From CAZQIC01 sp964593555 (lineage in GTDB: Bacteria; Bacteroidota; Bacteroidia; JAFLBG01): a stretch of 64,000 nt of DNA. Made by a program: the position numbers and the translations under genes. Location: the NCBI GenBank assembly GCA_964593555.1, contig CAZQIC010000003.1:30286-94285 (forward strand), written 5' to 3'. The notes under the pieces are model-generated. The model saw nothing but the letters and a program-made list of their open reading frames with translations. It did no database searches and was not told the DNA's origin. This document shows positions 35,843 to 43,131 of the stretch, piece after piece; positions within the stretch are counted from its first letter, which is position 1; every line of letters begins with the position of its first letter.

Positions 35843-36766
35843 ATGGAACCCATATTTAAAGAGTTTAGTCCTGCACGTAAAATGTGGATGCTGGTATTTA
35901 TTTTTTCAGTATCGTTCATTATTTTTTCAATATTATCGTCGTTGTTTCTTATTCCAGTTCTCAATATAACATCCCTCGATGAGCTAAATAAGCTTTTCGA
36001 AAGCGGTGACCCGGCAGTGGTAAGAGCAATGAAAATGGTGCAACTTGTCGCCTCCATAGGTTCTTTTATTGTACCTGCTCATATTTTTTCCTTGCTGGTT
36101 TCGGGCAATTACAAAAGTTATTTTGGTTTCGACAAAATTCCTGCTTTAAAATTAATGGGCATAGCTGTTATTACAATGATATGCGCACAGCCTTTAATAA
36201 ACGCGATGGCTACTTTGAATGAACACATGTCGTTACCATCTTTTTTACATGAGCTTGAAGTGTGGATGCGTAACTCTGAAGACAAAAATAAAATTGCTAC
36301 CGAGCAGTTCCTGAAAATGAACTCGATAAACGAACTGCTATTAAATATTTTTATTGTTGCGGTTATCCCCGCCATAGGAGAAGAAATGTTTTTCAGGGGA
36401 GCTATGCAAAAAACAATTATAGAATGGGGTGGAGGTATTCATAAAGGGATTTGGATCTCTGCTATTGTTTTTAGTGCATTTCATTTCCAGTTTTTTGGTT
36501 TCTTCCCACGGATGGTATTGGGAGCCCTATTCGGATACATGATGATTTGGGGGAGGACCATATGGCTTCCTATTGTTGCGCATTTCACGAACAATGCGGG
36601 TGCTGTGATCTTAAGCTATTTGATCCAGAAAGAATATTTGCCAAAAGGTGCGGATGAAATAGGGTCGGTAAATGCGGAAATTATTTATACGGTAATAAGT
36701 ATTTTAATCGTGGGCGCTTGTATGTTTTATGTATATAAATATCGACCTGCAGAAAGCGAGTTGTAA
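35843..36766 (+). CDS. CPBP family intramembrane glutamic endopeptidase
   Basis: This 307-aa multi-helix membrane protein is of the CAAX-protease/bacteriocin-processing (CPBP, Abi) family. Motif 1 is GEEMFFRG with Glu180-Glu181 and Arg185; motif 2 is FSAFHFQFFGFFPRM with His214; motif 3 is the HFTNN segment. Eight or so hydrophobic helices are visible. In bacteria the substrates are mostly unknown. Start ATG 35843 is preferred because the upstream TTG lies in the -7 box. It diverges from dusB and is convergent with the TM2 gene, which begins at the next base. Confidence 0.88.
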   Translation: MEPIFKEFSPARKMWMLVFIFSVSFIIFSILSSLFLIPVLNITSLDELNKLFESGDPAVVRAMKMVQLVASIGSFIVPAHIFSLLVSGNYKSYFGFDKIPALKLMGIAVITMICAQPLINAMATLNEHMSLPSFLHELEVWMRNSEDKNKIATEQFLKMNSINELLLNIFIVAVIPAIGEEMFFRGAMQKTIIEWGGGIHKGIWISAIVFSAFHFQFFGFFPRMVLGALFGYMMIWGRTIWLPIVAHFTNNAGAVILSYLIQKEYLPKGADEIGSVNAEIIYTVISILIVGACMFYVYKYRPAESEL

Positions 36767-37645
36767 CTAACCCCTTTTTCTTTTCGCGTATTTTCCCTTC
36801 TTGGGTTTTAGGTCTCCTACTGCAATGCGAAAAAGATCTGTTATCCACCCAATAAAATACAAGCCGCCTGTAAATGTGTACACTATTCCAATCCCGGTAT
36901 ACCCAAGGTAGTAGCGATGAGCACCCCAAAATCCTAAAAACAAGCAAAGTAAAAATGCAGTGGTTTTACTTTTTGTCGGCACATATTTCTCCTTTTCTTT
37001 TTCAGGCTCACTCATGGAGGATGAAATAACATCATAAGAGCCATTCGTACGGCGTAACATAATAACTTCTTTTCTGTAAACAGAATAGGTAATTCCATTT
37101 GTGTCGCCACACTCTTTATATTTTATTTCCTCCGGGTTTGTTTCTATAACATGTGCGCTTATTTCTTTTCCATCTTTAAAATATATTTTATCGCATCCTG
37201 TCGGATCCTTTGTGGAAGTATCTTTTTTTTCTTCTAAAGAAACTGGAGAGCCATCGGCGCGCTTAATAAAATAAACATCCTTTTTATAAACCGCGTATGC
37301 CGGACCATCGGAATTGCAGTCTCTATATTTTACTTCGTCAAAAGTTGCTTCAGAAAAAACTGCAACAATTTTTTTCCCGTCCATAAAAAATATAGTGTCG
37401 CATTTTACACTTACCGAAGAATCAGTATTCGGCATAGCATTAGCTGCTGAAGTGTCATAATATAATTTGTTGTTTGAGGGAGGTTCATTTACTCCAACTT
37501 TTTTTTGATCAACACTCCCTCCCGGTAAAATGGTTTTTTGTTCGGTATGATAACCCGGACGATAGTGTCTTTTTTGAACAGAGCAGGATACAAGGATGGA
37601 TCCCGAAAGTATAAACAGAAAAATATTTTTTAAAAATTTGGCCAT
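36767..37645 (-). CDS. TM2 domain-containing lipoprotein
   Basis: This 292-aa protein has a lipoprotein signal (hydrophobic run then LVSC, Cys at about 21). Two short repeats of about 60 aa follow, with the pattern CDTIFFMDGKKIVAVFSEATFDEVKYRDC / CDKIYFKDGKEISAHVIETNPEEIKYKEC. The C-terminal TM2 domain contains KTTAFLLCLFLGFWGAHRYYLGY and FIGWITDLFRIAV. The repeats resemble beta modules used by Bacteroidota envelope proteins to describe membrane stress, but that role is unproven. Combining a lipobox with a C-terminal TM2 pair is unusual for the topology. Confidence 0.8.
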   Translation of the reverse strand: MAKFLKNIFLFILSGSILVSCSVQKRHYRPGYHTEQKTILPGGSVDQKKVGVNEPPSNNKLYYDTSAANAMPNTDSSVSVKCDTIFFMDGKKIVAVFSEATFDEVKYRDCNSDGPAYAVYKKDVYFIKRADGSPVSLEEKKDTSTKDPTGCDKIYFKDGKEISAHVIETNPEEIKYKECGDTNGITYSVYRKEVIMLRRTNGSYDVISSSMSEPEKEKEKYVPTKSKTTAFLLCLFLGFWGAHRYYLGYTGIGIVYTFTGGLYFIGWITDLFRIAVGDLKPKKGKYAKRKRG

Positions 37646-37693
37646 GCTTGGTATAGCTAAGCTAAGAAAGAACGTTGTAATAATAAATTATTG

Positions 37694-38674
37694 TTATTCA
37701 ACAGTTGGTTGTTTGTTGTATTTGTTCCTATATTCAATAGGGGTGAGGCCTGTAATTTTTTTAAAAACAGTTCTAAATGCTTTTGTATCTGTATACCCAA
37801 CATCAAACATCACTTCATTAATATTTTTTCGGCTCGATTCAAAACTTCTTTTTGCGGCTTCAATTTTTACGCGTTGCAAATATTCAACCACCGTGTTATT
37901 AGTAGCTTGTTTAAACCGGCGCTCCAAACTTCGGCGGCCAATAGCGCTTTTATCCGCCAATTCACCAACGGTAATTTTTTCGTGGTAATGGTCTTCAATA
38001 AATGCCTGAGCTTTTAAAATGGCTTTATCCTCATGATTTTTTTGCCCTTCAAACATCATAAATGCAGCCTGGCTGTCGCGGTCTATATCTACTGCGAAAA
38101 ATTTTGAAGCAAGTATAGCGGTGTCTCTGTCAGTATATTTTTCCACCAAATACAAAAGCAGGGCCCAATATGAATTAGCACCGCCACTGGAGTAAATGCC
38201 CTGCTCTTCTGTAATAATACTTCCATCTACCAATTCTACCTCCGGGAACATATTCCTGAATTCGTTGGCTGAGTTCCAGTGGGAAGAACATTTTTTCCCA
38301 TTTAGTAATCCGGTCGATGCTAATAAAAAAGCACCAATACAAAGCGATGCAAGTTCCGCTCCATTCTTATATTTTTCAACTAACCAGGGGATAAAATTTT
38401 TATTCAGTTTTAATGCTGTTTGCATATCACCACTCAAGGCGGGAATAAATATAAGATCAGCCTTTTTTACATCTTTTAATAAAATGTCTGTATGAACCGT
38501 AAATAAACTGTTGTTCAGTTTGACTTCTTTTTTTAGTCCGGCCAGTTGAACTTTAAACAATGGCGCTTTGCCGGATGCTTCAAGGAACTGGTTTACCGCC
38601 CTGAACATATAGTGTGGATCAGCGATAGCTTCTATTACAGCGGTTTCTGGTACTAATATTATTATGTTCTTCAT
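37694..38674 (-). CDS. GlxA-type AraC family transcriptional regulator
   Basis: This 326-aa protein combines an N-terminal DJ-1/PfpI amidotransferase-like domain (about residues 1-190) with a C-terminal AraC double helix-turn-helix (about 220-320). The first contains the nucleophile-elbow Cys112 in SLCIGAFLLASTG and HWNSANEFRN. The second contains IGRRSLERRFKQATNNTVVEYL and VMFDVGYTDTKAFRTVFKKITGLTPIEYRNKY. GlxA-like regulators sense small molecules through the first domain. It diverges from the SRPBCC-VOC-VOC-DoxX run 130 bp away and is a candidate regulator of it. Confidence 0.9.
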   Translation of the reverse strand: MKNIIILVPETAVIEAIADPHYMFRAVNQFLEASGKAPLFKVQLAGLKKEVKLNNSLFTVHTDILLKDVKKADLIFIPALSGDMQTALKLNKNFIPWLVEKYKNGAELASLCIGAFLLASTGLLNGKKCSSHWNSANEFRNMFPEVELVDGSIITEEQGIYSSGGANSYWALLLYLVEKYTDRDTAILASKFFAVDIDRDSQAAFMMFEGQKNHEDKAILKAQAFIEDHYHEKITVGELADKSAIGRRSLERRFKQATNNTVVEYLQRVKIEAAKRSFESSRKNINEVMFDVGYTDTKAFRTVFKKITGLTPIEYRNKYNKQPTVE

Positions 38675-38807
38675 GCTGTAAAGATATAAAAGGGGGATGT
38701 CGTAATCAACCCCTTGAAATGTCGTTTTTACCCACCTCTTGTTCCAGTTTTGTGTTGCATCTTTGTATTGTCAATGCATCGAAACACTAATTATAAAAAG
38801 CAATAAA

Positions 38808-39233
38808 ATGACAACAGCGGAAAAAATAAAAATTATAGTAGAGGCAACAATTAATGCGCCGGTTGAAAAAGTGTGGAACTACTGGAATGCGCTAGAGCAC
38901 ATTACTAAATGGTGCACTGCGACACCCGAATGGCATACTCCGCGTGCCGAAAACGATCTAAAAGTTGGAGGAAAATTCTTAACAAGAATGAAAGTGAAAG
39001 ACGGCAGCTTTGGGTTTGATTTTGGCGGAGTTTACAATGAGGTAAAAACCAATGAATTAATTGCTTATACAATGGATGATGGAAGACAAACTAAAATTAC
39101 TTTTTCAAAAGTTGCTGATGGAATAAAGGTTGAGGAAACTTTTGATGCAGAAACAGTAAACCCTCTTGAAATGCAAAAAGGCGGATGGCAGGCTATCCTG
39201 GATAATTTCAAAAAATATACCGAAGCAAATTAA
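38808..39233 (+). CDS. SRPBCC (AHSA1-like) domain protein
   Basis: This 141-aa cytoplasmic protein has the START/Bet v1-like fold of the SRPBCC superfamily: VEATINAPVEKVWNYWN at the start, the core GGKFLTRMKVKDGSFGFDFGG, and a C-terminal helix GGWQAILDNFKKY. Members bind hydrophobic ligands or act like Aha1. ATG 38808 gives the family N-terminus; the frame runs 23 codons further upstream into the promoter region. It is the first gene of a run of small genes, including two VOC-fold proteins, that starts next to a divergent GlxA-type regulator. Confidence 0.87.
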   Translation: MTTAEKIKIIVEATINAPVEKVWNYWNALEHITKWCTATPEWHTPRAENDLKVGGKFLTRMKVKDGSFGFDFGGVYNEVKTNELIAYTMDDGRQTKITFSKVADGIKVEETFDAETVNPLEMQKGGWQAILDNFKKYTEAN

Positions 39234-39256
39234 TAATTTTAGAAAATAAAATAACA

Positions 39257-39679
39257 ATGACAAATCAAATTTATCCATGTTTATGGTTTGATGGACAAGC
39301 CAAAGCTGCCGCAGAATTTTATTGTTCTGTTTTTAAGAATTCAAAAATTACTACTGATACACCAATGGTGGTGAACTTTGAGTTGAATGGTAAAAAATTC
39401 ATGGGCCTTAATGGCGGACCACATTTTAAATTCAATGAAGCTGTTTCTCTTGTGGTGGAATGTGGAAACCAGGAGGAAATAGATTATTACTGGAACAAGC
39501 TTACAGCCGATGGGGGCAATGAGAGCCGCTGCGGATGGCTGAAGGATAAATTTGGTTTTTCATGGCAGATTATTCCTGATAACATAGGTAAGTTAATGAC
39601 AGGGCCTCGTGCAGGAAAAGTAATGGAAGAGATCATGAAAATGAATAAAATTGAAATTGAAAAATTGGTGAATGCATAG
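39257..39679 (+). CDS. VOC family protein (PhnB-like), first copy
   Basis: This 140-aa protein of the vicinal-oxygen-chelate superfamily is of the PhnB/3-demethylubiquinone-methyltransferase-like type. It has YPCLWFDGQAKAAAEFYCSVF at the start, MGLNGGPHFKFNEAVSLVVEC in the middle and the end GFSWQIIPDNIGKLM. Such proteins bind metals or small ligands, often without known enzymatic activity. It is separated by 23 bp from the SRPBCC gene and abuts the second VOC gene, indicating an operon. Confidence 0.88.
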   Translation: MTNQIYPCLWFDGQAKAAAEFYCSVFKNSKITTDTPMVVNFELNGKKFMGLNGGPHFKFNEAVSLVVECGNQEEIDYYWNKLTADGGNESRCGWLKDKFGFSWQIIPDNIGKLMTGPRAGKVMEEIMKMNKIEIEKLVNA

Positions 39680-39690
39680 TGACAATAAAA

Positions 39691-40137
39691 ATGACACAGA
39701 TAAATTCATACCTCACTTTTAGTGGCAATTGTCGTGAAGCGATGATATTCTATAAAGAATGTCTGGGGGGAGAACTTAGCCTGCAAACAATAGGTGAATC
39801 GCCGATGGCAGATAAAATGCCCGCGGAAATGAAGGAATGTATTTTACATTCAACACTAACAAAAGGATCGTTGGTGTTGATGGGTTCGGATATGGTTGCT
39901 GATGAAGGATTAAAAAAAGGAAATACGGTTTCATTGATGATGAATTGCAGCAGCGAGGAAGAGATTAAGCGCTGTTATAAAAAACTGTCATCAGGCGGTG
40001 AAGCAACGCATCCTTTAGAAAATACTTTCTGGGGCGCTTTATTTGGAGATCTTACGGATAAATATGGAAATCATTGGTTGTTGCATTATGAGAAAACAAG
40101 AGAAAAACAAAAGTTAAAGCGAGTAAAATTTGCGTAG
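39691..40137 (+). CDS. VOC family protein (PhnB-like), second copy
   Basis: This is a second VOC-superfamily protein, 148 aa from ATG 39691, with INSYLTFSGNCREAMIFYKECLGG, LVLMGSDMVAD, an EEIKRCYKKLSSGG strand-helix and GDLTDKYGNHWLLHYE. A GTG at 39679 overlaps the stop of the first VOC gene (TAGTG) and would add four residues; either start allows coupled translation. It is only distantly similar to its neighbour, so not a recent tandem copy. Confidence 0.87.
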   Translation: MTQINSYLTFSGNCREAMIFYKECLGGELSLQTIGESPMADKMPAEMKECILHSTLTKGSLVLMGSDMVADEGLKKGNTVSLMMNCSSEEEIKRCYKKLSSGGEATHPLENTFWGALFGDLTDKYGNHWLLHYEKTREKQKLKRVKFA

Positions 40138-40160
40138 CCGAACGGTTTCATATAAATTTG
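40130..40160 (+). promoter_or_regulatory. Predicted Bacteroidota promoter (TTG-N20-TAAATTTG)
   Basis: TTG at 40130-40132 and TAAATTTG at 40153-40160 are separated by exactly 20 bp, matching both parts of the Bacteroidota housekeeping promoter. It is the best two-part match seen in this window. It would start transcription about 20-25 nt before the GTG of the DoxX-like gene, giving that gene its own promoter inside the small-gene run. Confidence 0.55.
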
Positions 40161-40190
40161 CGGGCAAATAATTAATAAAACAAAAATCAA

Positions 40191-40562
40191 GTGAAGAAAA
40201 CAAAAATTATTTTCTGGATCATAACAGGACTTTTCTCTGCATTTATGATATTCTCAGCAATAAATGATATTTTAATGTTCTCTGAACCGATTACAAAAGG
40301 TATGCTTGGGTACCCAGCCTACATAATACCATTTATAGGTTGTGCAAAATTATTAGGAACCATTGCAATACTTATTCCCGGTTTTCCAAGAATTAAAGAA
40401 TGGGCATACGCTGGATTGTTTTTTGATATAGCTGGTGCAACATATTCGGCAATTGCTGTTGGTGGTTTTACTCCTGGAATATTATTTATGGTGGTTTTAA
40501 TTGGTTTCCTTTTCACATCCTATTTCTGTTATCACAAAATAAGCGGGGCGTCAGTTCAATAA
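40191..40562 (+). CDS. DoxX-like membrane protein
   Basis: This 123-aa protein has four transmembrane helices (about residues 5-25, 44-64, 71-90 and 96-115). It has the DoxX_2-like arrangement: FSAINDILMFSEPITKGMLGYPAY, then GCAKLLGTIAILIPGFPRIKEWAYAG. Family members are small inner-membrane proteins linked to redox or thiosulfate metabolism, but most are uncharacterised. The start is GTG at 40191, about 30 bp after a good promoter match. It follows the VOC genes on the same strand. Confidence 0.82.
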   Translation: MKKTKIIFWIITGLFSAFMIFSAINDILMFSEPITKGMLGYPAYIIPFIGCAKLLGTIAILIPGFPRIKEWAYAGLFFDIAGATYSAIAVGGFTPGILFMVVLIGFLFTSYFCYHKISGASVQ

Positions 40563-40565
40563 ATT

Positions 40566-40775
40566 ATGGTCGAGGTATTCAGGACAAACGTGGAGGAGAA
40601 GCTTGTATCGAAAAATATTATTGATATACTACTTCTTTGTTTTCCCGAAAACGAAATAAATTTTGATCTTGATGATTGCGACAAAATACTTCGCATCGAA
40701 GGAAATATTGTCAATCCTGAATTAATTATCCAGCTCGTAGCCAATTATGGCTACGAGTGCAATGTACTGGATTGA
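40566..40775 (+). CDS. Small hypothetical protein with internal palindrome
   Basis: This 69-aa acidic protein is encoded 3 bp after the DoxX-like stop. It has the pattern MVEVFRTNVEEKLVSKNI, FPENEINFDLDDCDKILRIEG and ELIIQLVANYGYECNVLD. The beta-alpha-beta-like alternation recalls HMA-type small domains, but the usual CxxC is missing. It is probably real because of the close spacing and open frame. The end of the gene contains a perfect 10-bp-arm palindrome, described separately. Confidence 0.6.
   Translation: MVEVFRTNVEEKLVSKNIIDILLLCFPENEINFDLDDCDKILRIEGNIVNPELIIQLVANYGYECNVLD
40734..40757. repeat. Perfect 24-nt inverted repeat in the end of a small gene
   Basis: CTCGTAGCCA-ATTA-TGGCTACGAG has 10-bp perfect arms and a 4-base centre. 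It lies over the last ten or so codons of the 69-aa gene. No T-run follows, so it does not look like a rho-independent terminator. It may be an mRNA stem near the convergent end or a protein-binding site. Confidence 0.6.
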
Positions 40776-40794
40776 AATGCTAATTTTGTTCTTA

Positions 40795-40983
40795 TTAAGC
40801 AGCTTGTTTTTTAGGAACTTTTGCTCCCGCTTTTCTTGCCTCACTCAATCCTATCGCAATTGCTTGCTTACGGCTCTTAACTTTACCGCCTTTTCCTTCT
40901 TTGCCTGATTTTAATTTTCCGTGCTTATACTCGTTCATTACTTTTTCAACTTTATCTTGTGATTTTTTTGAATACGTTGCCAT
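40795..40983 (-). CDS. DUF6496 small basic protein
   Basis: This 62-aa, very Lys-rich protein has MATYSKKSQDKVEKVMNEYKHG, GKLKSGKEGKGGKVKSRKQAIAIGLSEARKAG and a Lys-Lys-Gln-Ala-Ala tail. The pattern agrees with DUF6496, small proteins that share a K-x-R-x-Q-A-I-A-I-x-L-S-E-A-R motif with plasmid- and stress-linked families. It may bind nucleic acid by charge; no activity is known. A TACATTTG box lies 27 nt upstream. It converges on the 69-aa gene. Confidence 0.82.
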   Translation of the reverse strand: MATYSKKSQDKVEKVMNEYKHGKLKSGKEGKGGKVKSRKQAIAIGLSEARKAGAKVPKKQAA

Positions 40984-41010
40984 GTTAAAACATTTTTATT
41001 AAAGTTGATT

Positions 41011-41018
41011 CAAATGTA
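41011..41018 (-). promoter_or_regulatory. Predicted -7 promoter box for the DUF6496 gene (TACATTTG)
   Basis: On the minus strand TACATTTG matches TAnnTTTG exactly and lies 27 nt before the ATG at 40983. The nearest upstream TTG is closer than the usual 19-21 bp, so only the -7 half is convincing. Confidence 0.42.
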
Positions 41019-41092
41019 GCCTTGTAATATTGCAAATGGCTTTGATTTCGGCGAGCGGGAGTTTTTGCTAGCTGTTAATAAAAAATTATTGG

Positions 41093-41572
41093 TTAATTAT
41101 ACTTGAGATCTTTTAGGTGTATGCAATCTGTCCAGAGGGCTACTATTTTTTTAAGACTTTCAACAGTACCATCGATACTCGTAGCTTTTTTTAAATACCC
41201 CTGTATATTTAATGTGTATGCTGCTCTTATTTCTGCAGGGCTTCCTGCGTTACTGTGAAAGAAAAAAGGAATTGCTTTAACCTTAATTTCGGGCAAACCA
41301 TCTATCATCCTCTTCAACTCTAATCCATCCATTTTAGGCATATTGATATCAGAAAAAATGACAAAAATGTCATCGCTTGTTTTTTTAAGATAGTTCAAAG
41401 TATCCATTCCGTTATAAAAGGAAATAAATTTATTATCAAGATGAAGAGCATCCATGGCTATTTTAAAAAGGCCATGTTCGTCCTTGTCGTCATCTACCAA
41501 TAGAAATGAGCCCTTTGGTTTTTTTTGTAATTGTTGTTCCAAAACAATAGTAGTATTCAAATCACATTCCAA
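41093..41572 (-). CDS. Single-domain response regulator
   Basis: This 159-aa receiver-only protein has the acidic pocket in LLVDDDKDEH (residues 25-32), phosphoacceptor Asp75 in FSDINMPKMDG, and a conserved Lys in QGYLKK. A Ser-Asn-Ala segment at FFFHSNAGS holds the switch Ser/Thr. It has no output domain, like the Rcp1-type regulators that relay phosphate from a hybrid or phytochrome kinase. No kinase gene is adjacent. The first 20 residues (with QQLQKKPK) precede the domain and may be dispensable. Confidence 0.88.
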   Translation of the reverse strand: MECDLNTTIVLEQQLQKKPKGSFLLVDDDKDEHGLFKIAMDALHLDNKFISFYNGMDTLNYLKKTSDDIFVIFSDINMPKMDGLELKRMIDGLPEIKVKAIPFFFHSNAGSPAEIRAAYTLNIQGYLKKATSIDGTVESLKKIVALWTDCIHLKDLKYN

Positions 41573-41715
41573 TATTTTTTTGTGACATACACTTTAATTT
41601 TGTCATTTGACATAACTCTTCTGAGGATATACTCACTCAAATTGAGGTATAGCTTCTACGTATAATGAAATAGGCTATATACTATCGAGGTGTAATACAA
41701 TAGCCATTAATTTCA

Positions 41716-41723
41716 TACATTTG
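41716..41723 (+). promoter_or_regulatory. Predicted -7 promoter box for tRNA-Ser (TACATTTG)
   Basis: TACATTTG matches TAnnTTTG exactly and ends 11 nt before the mature tRNA 5' end. No TTG lies at the expected -33 spacing. The position is right for a tRNA promoter, leaving a leader of a few bases for RNase P. Confidence 0.5.
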
Positions 41724-41734
41724 CATTCTGTTTA

Positions 41735-41820
<86 letters not shown>

Positions 41821-41835
41821 AATAGAAGTAGAACC

Positions 41836-41864
41836 AACCCCGTATTTCACGGGGTTTTCTTTTT
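41836..41864 (+). terminator. Rho-independent terminator after tRNA-Ser
   Basis: A perfect 8-bp stem AACCCCGT/ACGGGGTT with loop ATTTC is followed by TTCTTTTT, 16 bp after the tRNA. This is a standard intrinsic terminator for the single tRNA transcript. Confidence 0.88.
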
Positions 41865-41988
41865 GAAAGAAGCGAATCAAATGCATTTGAATTCGCGAAG
41901 TGAAAAAGGAAAATACCTGTAAGCTTGGTTCACTTCATTCCAGGCTCACCCTAAAGGGATCACTCCAGTAATCCCTTAATCATTAAAA
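41865..41988. other. Gene-free stretch between tRNA terminator and usp gene
   Basis: These 124 bp hold no gene. There is a short palindrome CAAATGCATTTG near 41878 and a 7-bp stem AAGGGAT/ATCCCTT (about 41954-41978) just after the universal stress gene in its transcription direction. The stem could be a weak terminator, but only a very short T-run follows it. Confidence 0.4.
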
Positions 41989-42888
41989 CTAATCAATCCC
42001 GTATCCAGGGGTTTCAATTGTATAATGTATCCCTTCGGCATGTCTGAAACTTAATACCGGAACTTTTGAATGGTTAACGATTTGTTGAGCGAATGCGCCA
42101 AGGAAAATTCCTGTTATATCCGATTCGTGTCCTGTGTTTATGACGATAAGATCGCATTTATTTCTATTGGCATAATCCATTGCCGCTTTCGCTAAACTTT
42201 TTCCCTGCACCACAACTGATTTGTGATCCAGTTTATGCATGTTGGAAACTTTCTTTATGGAATCCAATTTTATGTTGATCTTATTTTGTTCATCAATATC
42301 TTTTGAATCGGTTAACCCAAGCAAATGTATTTTGGATTTAAATAAGTCTGCAATTGTAATTGCAAGATTTACTTTCTCACGGCTATGCAGAGAAGAATCT
42401 ATAGGGATCAATATATTTCTAAATTCTGCCTTGCTTTTTTTCATGCGCATGGTAATAACAGGGACACTTGAAAGTGTAACAATGTGCTGCGCGTTGCTTC
42501 CTATAAAAACTTCACGGAATCCTGATGCTCCATGTGTTCCCATAATGATCAGGTCAATCTTTTTCTTTTTAGAAAAATCAATAACCTCTGAATGCACTTG
42601 TCCTGTGGTAACAAATACTTTCGGAGACAGTCCGGATTTCTTTTTTATTTTCTCACTCATCCCTTCCATTTTTGTCTTCACCGCTTTTTCAAGTGATATT
42701 AATGGGGGAAGCATCACTTGGGTTTCCGGTACAACAGAAAAATAGTATTCGTTATATTCTACTACATGCAAAATATAAATTTCAGCGTCTACAGCATTAG
42801 CTATCGTAATAGCTTCTGTTATCGCTAACTCTGATGTTTCAGTGAAGTCAACAGGAATAAGGATTCTTTTAATATTTGTATTTTTCAT
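41989..42888 (-). CDS. Tandem-domain universal stress protein
   Basis: This 299-aa protein has two UspA domains (about residues 5-150 and 155-285). The first carries the ATP-binding motif GTHGASGFREVFIGS at residues 117-131 (G-x2-G-x9-G-S). The second carries the degenerate INTGHESDITGIFLGAFAQQI, in which the Gly spacing is altered, so one nucleotide site may be lost. Tandem Usp proteins respond to starvation and redox stress by binding ATP; there is no enzyme activity to infer. It is encoded alone. Confidence 0.9.
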   Translation of the reverse strand: MKNTNIKRILIPVDFTETSELAITEAITIANAVDAEIYILHVVEYNEYYFSVVPETQVMLPPLISLEKAVKTKMEGMSEKIKKKSGLSPKVFVTTGQVHSEVIDFSKKKKIDLIIMGTHGASGFREVFIGSNAQHIVTLSSVPVITMRMKKSKAEFRNILIPIDSSLHSREKVNLAITIADLFKSKIHLLGLTDSKDIDEQNKINIKLDSIKKVSNMHKLDHKSVVVQGKSLAKAAMDYANRNKCDLIVINTGHESDITGIFLGAFAQQIVNHSKVPVLSFRHAEGIHYTIETPGYGID

Positions 42889-43131
42889 AGTGAAGAATTT
42901 TGATCATACATAGGAATTTCTGTAATTACTGTGCCATTTTATAAACAAACTGAGGAAATAATACTCAGTTTATGATGATAGCACAGGCTCTAACATTTCG
43001 TTTTTCACATTTTTGAAATGTTTTTAGAGCCAATACACAAATAAAATATTCAAAATATATGCCAATCATAGAAATAGCGTATGGATTTTTTCCGGACAGA
43101 GCGTCTTCATATCAAATAGATAAAACAACCT

